Assembly: GCA_905480485.1 (NCBI GenBank)
Contig: CAJQQM010000049.1
Coordinates: 1 to 42,047, forward strand
From: an uncultured Aureispira sp.
GTDB lineage: Bacteria; Bacteroidota; Bacteroidia; Chitinophagales; Saprospiraceae
Direction: 5' to 3'
Length of the DNA: 42,047 nucleotides
Below are positions 34,760-42,047 of the stretch, in pieces (positions within the stretch are counted from its first letter, which is position 1; the number at the start of each line of letters is the position of its first letter). Below the pieces are notes generated by a model, which saw only the letters and a program-made list of their open reading frames with translations, searched no databases and was not told the DNA's origin. The position numbers and the translations under genes are program-made.

Positions 34760-35368
34760 ATGGCTTTCGAATTACCTAACTTGCCTTATGCGCACGATGC
34801 TTTAGAACCACATATCGATACTCAAACCATGCAAATTCATCATGGCAAACACCACAATGGCTACACCAACAAACTTAATGCTGCCATTGAAGGAACTGAT
34901 TTAGCTGGTCAAAGTATAGACGACATACTTGGCAACCTTGACATGGCGAATACTGCCGTAAGAAACAATGGCGGAGGATACTACAACCACTGTTTGTTTT
35001 GGGAATGCATGTCACCGAACGGTGGTGGTGCACCTAGCGGCGATTTAGCGGCTGCAATAAACGATGCATATGGTTCATTTGATGCTTTCAAAACCGCTTT
35101 TTCGAAGGCTGCAGGTACCCGTTTCGGATCCGGATGGGCTTGGCTTTGTGTTCATAAAGGAGGAAAAGTGGAAGTTTGTTCTTCTCCAAATCAAGACAAC
35201 CCACTCATGCCTGGCGTTGGTTGTGGTGGCCAACCTATTTTAGGCTTAGATGTATGGGAACACGCTTATTACCTAAACTACCAAAACCGTCGTCCTGATT
35301 ATGTTGGTGCATTTTTTAATGTGATTAACTGGAATAAAGTAGCTGAATTATATGCTGCAAAGAAATAA
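34760..35368 (+). CDS. sodA: Superoxide dismutase, Mn/Fe type
   Basis: 202 residues, complete and without a signal peptide, so cytoplasmic. It converts superoxide to oxygen and peroxide. Metal ligands are H27, H77, D164 and H168 ([12 protein letters not shown]). Gln145 in SPNQDNPLM is in the position typical of Mn enzymes. The stretch [11 protein letters not shown] has Tyr where E. coli MnSOD has His (GGHANH), a variation found in Bacteroidota. Metal preference is inferred only. A hairpin terminator shared with the next gene follows. Confidence 0.97.
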   Translation: MAFELPNLPYAHDALEPHIDTQTMQIHHGKHHNGYTNKLNAAIEGTDLAGQSIDDILGNLDMANTAVRNNGGGYYNHCLFWECMSPNGGGAPSGDLAAAINDAYGSFDAFKTAFSKAAGTRFGSGWAWLCVHKGGKVEVCSSPNQDNPLMPGVGCGGQPILGLDVWEHAYYLNYQNRRPDYVGAFFNVINWNKVAELYAAKK

Positions 35369-35387
35369 TTAGGTATGTATTACATAC

Positions 35388-35423
35388 AAAAAGCCCTGTA
35401 ACTTAGTTTACGGGGCTTTTTTT
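35388..35423. terminator. Bidirectional terminator between sodA and the glycosyltransferase gene
   Basis: Arms AAAAAGCCCTGTAA (35388-35401) and TTTACGGGGCTTTT (35407-35420) pair with a mismatch and are followed by T residues. The 3' arm overlaps the glycosyltransferase stop codon. Confidence 0.85.
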
Positions 35424-36349
35424 GTATCCGATTTGGGAACCTTGAGAATATTCCAATTACTATATCCCCAAAAATCAGCCCCTTTATTGAAAAACTTTTC
35501 CAAAAAAGTCAATAGTCTATATTTCCACCTTTCGTGCTTTAACTTAGGTCGTTTTAAATTGGCTTTTGAGCTGTAATTTAACTGCTGCTGCCAATCTAAA
35601 CATTTGATAAATGCTTGCATTATCTTGGGATGACTTTTCTCAAATCGGTCTAGTTTGCCCAAGGCGCCATAATCAAAATACCCTAATTGACTTTTGTAGT
35701 GTTCAGCTGTTTTTTGGACACCGTGATGCATCGAATCTTGTTCTTTCTTTTTAGACTGCATTAGATGAGGAGGACGCACCCACCCGTAATGATAAATGTG
35801 TGCATTTATTCGCACAACGTCTAATTTATCATTTTCTTTTTTCCTGAACGACTGTGCATCTTTGAACGAGTATATAGAAGTTCTATTGCGGATAATTCTA
35901 ATTTCGTTTTTATACCAACCGTGAACGGGTAGATGATGGCTGTAATCGCCATAAAAATGGTAATAATCAAACAAAAATCCGTCTACGCGATTATCGGAAT
36001 AAAATCGATGACAATATTGTGTAATTTGAGCATGGTCTTTCTCGTGAATTAACTCATCCGCTTGCAAATAAATACACCAATCACCGGTACATTTCGATAG
36101 TGCAAAATTTGTTTCTTGAGCAAAAATACGGCCATCTACAAAGTCTTGTTCAGACCATAACCTACGAAATATCTTTATTTTATCGCTTTGAATAGATTGA
36201 ATCAGTTCCAATGTATGATCATTGGCATCGCAATCTCCTAATGCTACTACTACTTCATCTACAATTGGCAATACAGACAAGATAGATTCTTTGATAGGAA
36301 AATAATACTTCTCTGCATTTCGAACCATCGTAAAAGCACTAATTTTCAT
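35408..36349 (-). CDS. Family 2 glycosyltransferase
   Basis: 313 residues. GT-A fold of the GT2 type: FTMVRNAEKYYFPIKESILSVLPIVDEVVVAL at the start, DCDANDHTLELI for nucleotide contact, and CTGDWCIYLQADEL (about 90-103) in place of the DxD strand. A C-terminal part rich in Lys and aromatic residues follows. Sugar and acceptor are unknown. It starts 9 bases after the hexapeptide acyltransferase stop, so the two are likely one operon for cell-surface polysaccharide or glycoprotein decoration. Confidence 0.88.
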   Translation of the reverse strand: MKISAFTMVRNAEKYYFPIKESILSVLPIVDEVVVALGDCDANDHTLELIQSIQSDKIKIFRRLWSEQDFVDGRIFAQETNFALSKCTGDWCIYLQADELIHEKDHAQITQYCHRFYSDNRVDGFLFDYYHFYGDYSHHLPVHGWYKNEIRIIRNRTSIYSFKDAQSFRKKENDKLDVVRINAHIYHYGWVRPPHLMQSKKKEQDSMHHGVQKTAEHYKSQLGYFDYGALGKLDRFEKSHPKIMQAFIKCLDWQQQLNYSSKANLKRPKLKHERWKYRLLTFLEKFFNKGADFWGYSNWNILKVPKSDTKKAP

Positions 36350-36358
36350 AAGGACATC

Positions 36359-36832
36359 TTAGATTTTTCGGACAAATCTTGCGGGATTACCCACCCATAA
36401 TTCATTCGCAGGTATATCTTTAGTTACCACACTTCCTGCGCCTACCAATGCATTTTCTCCTATGGTTAGCCCACCCAAAACAGTCGCGTTTGCTCCTATC
36501 GAAGCACCTTTCTTGACCCATGTTTGCTGAAAAGATTCTGGATATTCTTTCGACTTTGGATATTTATCGTTCGTAAATGTAACATTAGGCCCGATAAAAG
36601 CGTGATCCTCTATCCTTAGACCATCCCACAAAAAAACACCACATTTTACGGTTACGTTGTCTCCGACAATAACATCATTCTCGATAAATGTATGACTATT
36701 GATATTACAGTTTTCACCAATTTTTGCCGCTTTCAGTACTATTGAAAATTGCCAAATACGGGTATCTTTTCCAATATTAGTGGTTTGGACATCTGCTAGA
36801 TGGTGAATAAAATACGCTTTATTATTTTCCAT
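36359..36832 (-). CDS. Hexapeptide-repeat acyltransferase (WbpD/WxcM/FdtC type)
   Basis: 157 residues from an ATG. A left-handed beta-helix of hexapeptide repeats runs from about 15 to 150 ([40 protein letters not shown]-like segment; [27 protein letters not shown] at the end). It matches the nucleotide-sugar N-acetyltransferase group, for example UDP-2-acetamido-3-amino-sugar or dTDP-3-amino-sugar acetyltransferases. WVGNPARF is the usual end motif. The substrate is not readable. Upstream of the glycosyltransferase. Confidence 0.88.
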   Translation of the reverse strand: MENNKAYFIHHLADVQTTNIGKDTRIWQFSIVLKAAKIGENCNINSHTFIENDVIVGDNVTVKCGVFLWDGLRIEDHAFIGPNVTFTNDKYPKSKEYPESFQQTWVKKGASIGANATVLGGLTIGENALVGAGSVVTKDIPANELWVGNPARFVRKI

Positions 36833-37159
36833 AATCTGATTATAGATTAATTAGTTTTTGAATCGTGCATCCGCTCAATTATAGGTCAATTTCCTTGAAC
36901 TCGCAATATTTTAAGGTATTAAAAAAAGGGAACAAGCCTTTCTTCCTAAAAAAGGCCGTTCTTAAAACAGTCTATTAGCTCAATTTTTACTGTATTGCTT
37001 CATTTTATCAAGATTTGATTAAATTTCATTATTATTACATGGCACAATCTAACCAATCGTATTGTTGCCGATAAGTACATTTTAGCGACAGTGCAACCGG
37101 GGTATCTTGTGTTAAAAAATGCTTCTTGTACTGAAACAAGATTATAAATAATTTTAGAA
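36833..37159. other. Intergenic region between divergent genes
   Basis: Between the acyltransferase (-) and the transporter (+). A hairpin, 36930-36961 (arms GAAC/GTTC and GCCTTT/AAAGGC), is followed on the minus strand by a seven-T run, about 100 bases before the acyltransferase start. It may be a leader attenuator. No other gene seen. Confidence 0.4.
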
Positions 37160-38014
37160 ATGGACTTAAAAAAATCATACTTCCTTCAAATCCATATAGC
37201 GGTCCTTTTGTTTGGTGGAGCGGGTTTATTTGGAAAATTAATCAATATTTCAGCAGGAGGAATTGTACTTGGCAGAGCTGCCTTGGCTAGTCTATTTATA
37301 CTATTAGTTCAAAAAATTTATGGTAATAAGATTACATTAAAAAGAAGTAAAGACAGCCTGATTTTTTTGATGATGGGTGCAGTGCTTGCCTTTCATTGGA
37401 CAGCATTCTTTCAGTCTATACAATTATCAACGGTTGCGATAGGAGTTGTAACCTTTTCTACCTTCCCTGTTTTTACCAGTATGCTCGAACCCATAGTATT
37501 TCATCGCAAGTTTCGGAAACTCGATTTTCTGCTGGCTATCATCGCACTTACAGGGGTGGGATTAATTGTCCCTTCTTTTGATATGAAGCATCATTATACA
37601 ATAGGAGCTTTGTGGGGACTTGCTTCGGGGGCCTCTTTTGCGGTATTAACATTAGGCAGCAAAAAAATGATGCAAAATTACAGCAGCAATGCTATTTCTT
37701 TACTTCAAAACAGTATTGCAGCGCTCTTGTTGAGTGTATTCTTTTATCAAGACATCTTTGCGGGTAGCAGGCAAGATTGGATTTATTTGCTAATTTTAGG
37801 TATCTTATTTACAGGGATTGCGCATACCCTTTTTATCAACAGCATGCAGGGAATGCAAGCTTATACAGCAAGTCTTATTGCCTGTCTAGAACCCTTTTAC
37901 GGTATTATCTTAGCCTGGTTCATCTTGAATGAAAGCCCCAATAGTCGTATGCTGATAGGCGGCATCATGATTCTTGGTGTTGCCAGCTATGCTAGCCTTG
38001 CAGAAAGAAAATAA
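37160..38014 (+). CDS. DMT superfamily (EamA) transporter
   Basis: 284 residues with ten predicted membrane helices in two EamA halves. The first half includes LLFGGAGLFGKLINISAGGIVLGRA and the second begins near 145 (GALWGLASGASFAVLTLGSKKMM), with ACLEPFYGIILAWFILNE near the end. Such proteins export or import small metabolites such as amino acids or purines; the substrate is unknown. Complete, stands alone. Confidence 0.93.
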   Translation: MDLKKSYFLQIHIAVLLFGGAGLFGKLINISAGGIVLGRAALASLFILLVQKIYGNKITLKRSKDSLIFLMMGAVLAFHWTAFFQSIQLSTVAIGVVTFSTFPVFTSMLEPIVFHRKFRKLDFLLAIIALTGVGLIVPSFDMKHHYTIGALWGLASGASFAVLTLGSKKMMQNYSSNAISLLQNSIAALLLSVFFYQDIFAGSRQDWIYLLILGILFTGIAHTLFINSMQGMQAYTASLIACLEPFYGIILAWFILNESPNSRMLIGGIMILGVASYASLAERK

Positions 38015-38151
38015 ATAAACCCTCTTCTGCAACAATCGCTGTATTACTATTATTTCAAGGGCCTCAGCAAGCTAACTATTGACATTTGAGGCTAAGAAAG
38101 CTCGGCAGATTACAAAAGATGTCTACGAAAGTTGTGGCTCAAAATGCCGCA

Positions 38152-38186
38152 TAAAAAAAGACTGGCAAACCTTGTTTGCCAGCCTT
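38152..38186 (-). terminator. thrS terminator
   Basis: Arms CTGGCAAAC (38162-38170) and GTTTGCCAG (38174-38182), preceded on the plus strand by a run of A (38153-38159), giving a U-tail on the minus strand. Confidence 0.88.
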
Positions 38187-38211
38187 AAATTATTTTTTAA
38201 GCATTAAAAAA

Positions 38212-40149
38212 CTAAGCTTCCTCTTGCAGTAAATTGTTGAAAAAGCGTATAAAATCTTGAACAGACATTGCCCCTTTATCGCCGTCTTCCTGCCCTTGTA
38301 AGCGCACCGAAACTGTTTCAGCCTCAACATCTTTGCCGCCAACAATAATCATAATAGGCACTTTTTTGACTTCCGCATCTCTGATTTTACGCTTCAATGT
38401 TTCATTTCTGTCGTCCATATAGCCCCTGATATCTGCTGCCTCTAATTGATTCTTGACCCCTTCGGCATAATCAATAAACTTATCAGAAATCGGCAAGATA
38501 GCATACTGTTCTGGAGTCAACCACAAGGGGAATTTACCAGCAGTATGCTCGATTAGCACCGAGATAAAACGTTCAAGCGACCCAAAAGGCGCTCGGTGAA
38601 TCATAACAGGACGATGCGGTGCATTATCCGGACCTATATACTCTAACTCGAAACGTTCCGGTAGGTTATAATCTACCTGAATCGTACCTAACTGCCATGA
38701 ACGTCCGAGTGCATCACGCACCATAAAGTCAAGTTTAGGGCCATAGAAAGCAGCTTCGCCCAATTCAGTAACCGTATTGAGATCTAATTTAGATACTGCA
38801 TTTATGATGGCAGATTCAGCTGCATTCCAGTTTTCGTCTGAACCAATGTATTTTTCGGGTGTTTCGGGGTCTCTTAACGATATTTGAGCCGTAAAATCAG
38901 CAAAGCCCATTTTTTTGAAAACCAACAGTGTCAGGTTCAATACAGCAATAAACTCCTCTTCTAGTTGGTCCACCGTACAAAACAAATGAGCGTCATCTTG
39001 CGTAAAGCAACGAACCCGAGAAAGACCATGCAATTCTCCAGATTGTTCGTAACGATAAACCGTTCCAAACTCCGCTATACGCAGTGGCAATTCCTTGTAG
39101 GAATGTGGTTTGTGTGCATAAATCTCGCAGTGATGCGGGCAATTCATTGGCTTGAGGAAGAACTCCTCTCCTTCTTTTGGGGTGGCAATTGGCTGAAAAC
39201 TATCTTCGCCGTATTTTTCGTAATGCCCTGAAGTAATGTATAGGTTTTTGTGGCCAATATGAGGTGTTGTAACCAGTTGATAGCCTCCTTTGATTTGTTC
39301 TTTGGTCAGGAAATCCTGCAACCTGTTGCGCAGTGCCGTACCTTTAGGTAGCCAAATAGGAAGCCCCTGCCCTACCTTTTCCGAAAACATAAACAGTTCT
39401 AATTCTTTACCCAATTTTCGATGGTCGCGTTTTTTGGCCTCTTCTACCATAGCCAAGTATTGTTTGAGTTCTTTGGCTTTGGGAAACGTGATTCCATAAA
39501 CTCGGGTCATACGAGCATTTTCTTCATTATTTTGCCAATAAGACCCCGATAATTTGGTGAGCTTAATGGCTTTGATTACTCCAGTATTCGGGATGTGAGG
39601 TCCTCTACATAAATCCGTAAAGTTTCCTTGTTTGTACAAGGTAATAGAGCCGTCTTCTAGCTTTTCGAGCAATTCGAGCTTGTATTCATCGCCTTTATCC
39701 TCGAAATACTTAATAGCATCAGCTTTCGAAATAGGCGCACGGATATAATCATTTTTCTGACGTGCCAATTCAAGCATTTTCTTTTCGATGGCCTCAAACT
39801 CATTGCTTGACAAACTTCGTTCACCCAAGTCAATATCATAATAAAATCCATTTTCAAGAGAAGGTCCAGCACCAAATTTTACACCCGGATATAAGGCCTC
39901 TAAAGCTTCTGCCATCAGGTGGGCCGAAGAATGCCAAAAAGTGGCTTTGCCATCATCATCACGAAAGGTCAGTAATTGTACCTTTGCATCGGTAGAAATT
40001 GGGCGTGTTGCATCCCATACTTCACCATTTACTTTGGCAGCAATAACGTTGCGCGCAAGACCTTCGCTAATAGATCGAGCAATATCCAATCCGGAAACTC
40101 CTGAGTCATACTTACGAACGCTGCCATCAGGAAGAGTAATGTTAATCAT
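38212..40149 (-). CDS. thrS: Threonyl-tRNA synthetase
   Basis: 645 residues, complete. Domains in order: TGS (1-61), editing domain with [11 protein letters not shown] and the later DLCRGPHIP Cys/His motif, class II catalytic core (motif 2 near [20 protein letters not shown], zinc ligand Cys in [10 protein letters not shown], His in the [11 protein letters not shown] end), and the anticodon-binding domain (about 545-645; [14 protein letters not shown]). It charges tRNA-Thr and clears mischarged Ser-tRNA. A minus-strand -7-like box (TATTTTTG, 40287-40294) would give a leader of about 130 bases. No leader peptide seen. Confidence 0.99.
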   Translation of the reverse strand: MINITLPDGSVRKYDSGVSGLDIARSISEGLARNVIAAKVNGEVWDATRPISTDAKVQLLTFRDDDGKATFWHSSAHLMAEALEALYPGVKFGAGPSLENGFYYDIDLGERSLSSNEFEAIEKKMLELARQKNDYIRAPISKADAIKYFEDKGDEYKLELLEKLEDGSITLYKQGNFTDLCRGPHIPNTGVIKAIKLTKLSGSYWQNNEENARMTRVYGITFPKAKELKQYLAMVEEAKKRDHRKLGKELELFMFSEKVGQGLPIWLPKGTALRNRLQDFLTKEQIKGGYQLVTTPHIGHKNLYITSGHYEKYGEDSFQPIATPKEGEEFFLKPMNCPHHCEIYAHKPHSYKELPLRIAEFGTVYRYEQSGELHGLSRVRCFTQDDAHLFCTVDQLEEEFIAVLNLTLLVFKKMGFADFTAQISLRDPETPEKYIGSDENWNAAESAIINAVSKLDLNTVTELGEAAFYGPKLDFMVRDALGRSWQLGTIQVDYNLPERFELEYIGPDNAPHRPVMIHRAPFGSLERFISVLIEHTAGKFPLWLTPEQYAILPISDKFIDYAEGVKNQLEAADIRGYMDDRNETLKRKIRDAEVKKVPIMIIVGGKDVEAETVSVRLQGQEDGDKGAMSVQDFIRFFNNLLQEEA

Positions 40150-40577
40150 AATCGTTTTTAGTTTTTTAAAATTTTATTCCTGCCTAATAAGCTTAAAATA
40201 AAATTATCAATAATTGGAAAAAAGAATTTTGTGATAAGAATGCGGCTTCAACTACAAACATGATAAGCCATTCCAGTTTTAGTAGACAAAAATAGCCAAA
40301 TTTTAAACTAGAACGACTAATGAATAGGTAAATTTACAGTTTTGAATACTAAATATAATTAGTGCACAAAAGCAGTCGTGCAACGTATGCCAATGAAGAC
40401 AGGTTTAAACAAGGATATAAGCCTGCGTTGCGGAGCTTAGCAAAGCGGTATTTTTGTCTTTCTGAAGTAGCTATTTTTGAGGGCTAAAACACCCGTAGTG
40501 GCAACGACCACCTGATGAAAAACCGCTAATAAAACAAGCCTATTTTTGGAATGCATAAAGCCCTTTAGGGTCAATAG

Positions 40578-40808
40578 CTTATTTTGCACATTCCTTATTT
40601 CGTATACATAAAGCTCGATGGACAAATCCTACCATTCAATTTTGCTTCGTTTGTGATTTATATTCTTTGCACAGAATTTTTGCCTAAGTACATTGACTAT
40701 AGACGTCCTACAGAAACCTTGAAAATAATCTGGAATAAGTACCGTAATAGTACAGGATTGAGATTTGGAAATATTTTCAATTGGTTTCCTCGGATTATTG
40801 CGCTGTGA
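40578..40808 (+). pseudogene. Possible 3' fragment of a lost protein gene
   Basis: Open for 77 codons after a stop, without an ATG. The translated piece has a hydrophobic part (LPFNFASFVIYILC) and a charged, aromatic end (YIDYRRPTETLKIIWNKYR...), a composition more protein-like than random. Family unknown. It could also be chance. Confidence 0.25.
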
Positions 40809-41100
40809 TTTCGAGGGTTTTAAATATTAATCTGCAATATTGGGCTTCCCAAATAGCCGCTACCAAGAACAACTACCCTAAAATCAAAACAATCCTTCAC
40901 TGTTGAAGAGTTATTGTATACATGATGCAACGAATCGAATCGATATCGACTTGTGAAAAACTGACTTCTACTTGCAGCATTATTTCATCTAAAAATAAGT
41001 TAGCATTAGACGGCATAGAAACTACTGTGCAACTTGCCGCCCTTAAGCTTGAATCGCGTGGTGTGCTCAAATAATTGATTTCCAAAAGACCACTTTGTCC

Positions 41101-41128
41101 TTTGATTGAATTATTATTTGTAGATTTG
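41101..41128 (+). promoter_or_regulatory. Probable guaC promoter
   Basis: Perfect TAnnTTTG box (TAGATTTG) at 41121-41128; -33 TTTG at 41101-41104 (spacer 16) or at 41094-41097 (spacer 23). The transcript would begin about 11 bases before the ATG. Confidence 0.55.
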
Positions 41129-41145
41129 GTCACTAAAAAAAAATC

Positions 41146-42047
41146 ATGCTCATAGAATCAGATATTAAACTAGGTTTCAAAGATGTAATGTTTCGCCCTA
41201 AGCGTTCTACACTAAAATCACGCGCTGAAGTTTCGCTCAAAAGAGAATTCTCTTTTATGCACAGCAAGACCTCTTGGCAAGGTATTCCTATCATTGCTGC
41301 CAATATGGATACTGTGGGTACTTTTGAAAAAAGCCTCGCTTTAGCAAAATCGGGCTTAATAACAGCAATTCACAAACATTATTCTATACGGGAATGGGCT
41401 GACTTTATGTCCGCTGCACCTCTAGACATTGTTAATCATTTTGCCGTTAGTACAGGCACCAGTCTTAACGATTCTGAAAAGCTTAATTATCTATTAGCTC
41501 ATCACCCGCAAATCAAATTTATATGCATAGATGTGGCGAACGGCTATTCGCAGCATTTTGTGGATTATGTAAAATCAACTAGAGATCAGCATCCCGACAA
41601 GGTAATCATGGCTGGCAACGTGGTCACTGGAGAAATGGTAGAAGAATTGCTGCTTTCGGGTGCAGATATCATCAAAGTAGGCATAGGCCCGGGGTCCGTT
41701 TGTACTACAAGAATAAAAACTGGTGTGGGCTACCCACAACTTTCTGCAGTGATTGAATGTGCCGATGCTGCCCATGGATTAGGTGGTCAGATTATTTCGG
41801 ATGGAGGCTGTAAAATACCAGGAGATATTGCCAAAGCCTTTGGTGGTGGTGCAGATTTCGTTATGTTAGGTGGCATGCTAGCCGGGCACGATGAAAGTGG
41901 TGGCGACTTGATTGATGAAGATGGACAGCAGTTTAAGTTGTTTTATGGTATGAGTTCGGAAACAGCAATGGAAAAACACGCTGGTGGCGTTGCAAATTAT
42001 AGAGCTTCTGAAGGCAAAACTGTAAAAATACCCTACCGAGGTCCTGT
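41146..42047 (+). CDS. guaC: GMP reductase, 3' end outside window
   Basis: 300 residues are visible from an ATG; the frame runs off the right edge, about 45 short of the usual 345. It deaminates GMP to IMP with NADPH in purine salvage. The nucleotide-binding and catalytic loop [20 protein letters not shown] (Cys186 as in E. coli GuaC), [19 protein letters not shown] and [12 protein letters not shown] identify GMP reductase; the CBS domains of IMP dehydrogenase are absent between residues 90 and 130. TAGATTTG upstream suggests its own promoter. Confidence 0.96.
   Translation, partial: MLIESDIKLGFKDVMFRPKRSTLKSRAEVSLKREFSFMHSKTSWQGIPIIAANMDTVGTFEKSLALAKSGLITAIHKHYSIREWADFMSAAPLDIVNHFAVSTGTSLNDSEKLNYLLAHHPQIKFICIDVANGYSQHFVDYVKSTRDQHPDKVIMAGNVVTGEMVEELLLSGADIIKVGIGPGSVCTTRIKTGVGYPQLSAVIECADAAHGLGGQIISDGGCKIPGDIAKAFGGGADFVMLGGMLAGHDESGGDLIDEDGQQFKLFYGMSSETAMEKHAGGVANYRASEGKTVKIPYRGP

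Larger units (their letters stand above)
40150..41145. other. Gene-poor region with possible gene remnants
   Basis: Almost 1 kb between thrS (-) and guaC (+). Frames of 62-78 codons exist (minus 40437-40625; plus 40578-40808; minus 40897-41133), but none has a good ATG start or a recognised product. The plus frame ends in FPRIIAL and looks protein-like; see the findings. No RNA gene or insertion sequence recognised. Confidence 0.45.

Noticed and set aside
40897-41133. 78-codon minus-strand frame upstream of guaC
   Set aside because: Starts with GTG, runs through the guaC promoter box and has no recognised motif.

Overview
The window looks like chromosomal DNA of a Bacteroidota bacterium, probably near the Saprospiria. 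The evidence is low GC, several promoters of the Bacteroidota form TTTG-N~19-TAnnTTTG, a very large adhesin of the type exported to the surface in this phylum, and family members common there (DUF3810, DUF389, WG repeats, a single-chain cyclophilin lipoprotein). Shine-Dalgarno sites are not evident. Assignment below phylum is inference. No phage, insertion sequence, CRISPR array or biosynthetic cluster was seen.

Layout. 1-7.8 kb: a cut-off leucine-rich-repeat adhesin (-), a WG-repeat secreted protein (-), a small lipoprotein (+), a methyltransferase/DUF389 membrane protein pair (-), and a cytoplasmic LRR protein (+). 7.8-8.4 kb is gene-poor and may hold a decayed small gene. 8.4-16.8 kb: methylmalonyl-CoA mutase (-), TspO (+), a secreted protein with a duplicated domain (+), DapD (-), two membrane proteins (-), one of which resembles the endonuclease/exonuclease/phosphatase fold without its catalytic residues, then LpxH and a secreted propeller-like protein (+). 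16.9-24.4 kb: tRNA-Phe, Mfd (-), a conserved small protein with a cyclophilin lipoprotein (+), a TMTC-like membrane TPR protein (+) and a 59-residue basic protein (+). 24.5-29.1 kb: an SDR oxidoreductase (+), an OmpA-like protein (-) and, between their converging ends, a three-unit array of hairpin plus 34-bp repeat; then a ParA ATPase with a ribbon-helix-helix partner (-). 29.4-42 kb: a probable barrel protein, a lipoprotein, dihydrolipoyl dehydrogenase, a DUF3810 metalloprotease-like protein and superoxide dismutase (+), a glycosyltransferase/acyltransferase pair (-), a DMT transporter (+), ThrRS (-), a 1-kb gene-poor stretch, and GMP reductase running off the right edge (+).

Most genes are housekeeping and stand alone or in pairs, often closed by strong hairpin terminators shared by converging genes. 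The items most worth a second look are the exact-period array at 25.24-25.48 kb, whose hairpin stems covary; the ParA partner, whose gene carries a nearly identical 25-bp direct repeat encoding a twice-used KSFSSNLE peptide; the catalytically stripped EEP-like membrane protein; and the possible gene remnants at 8.05 and 40.4-40.8 kb.
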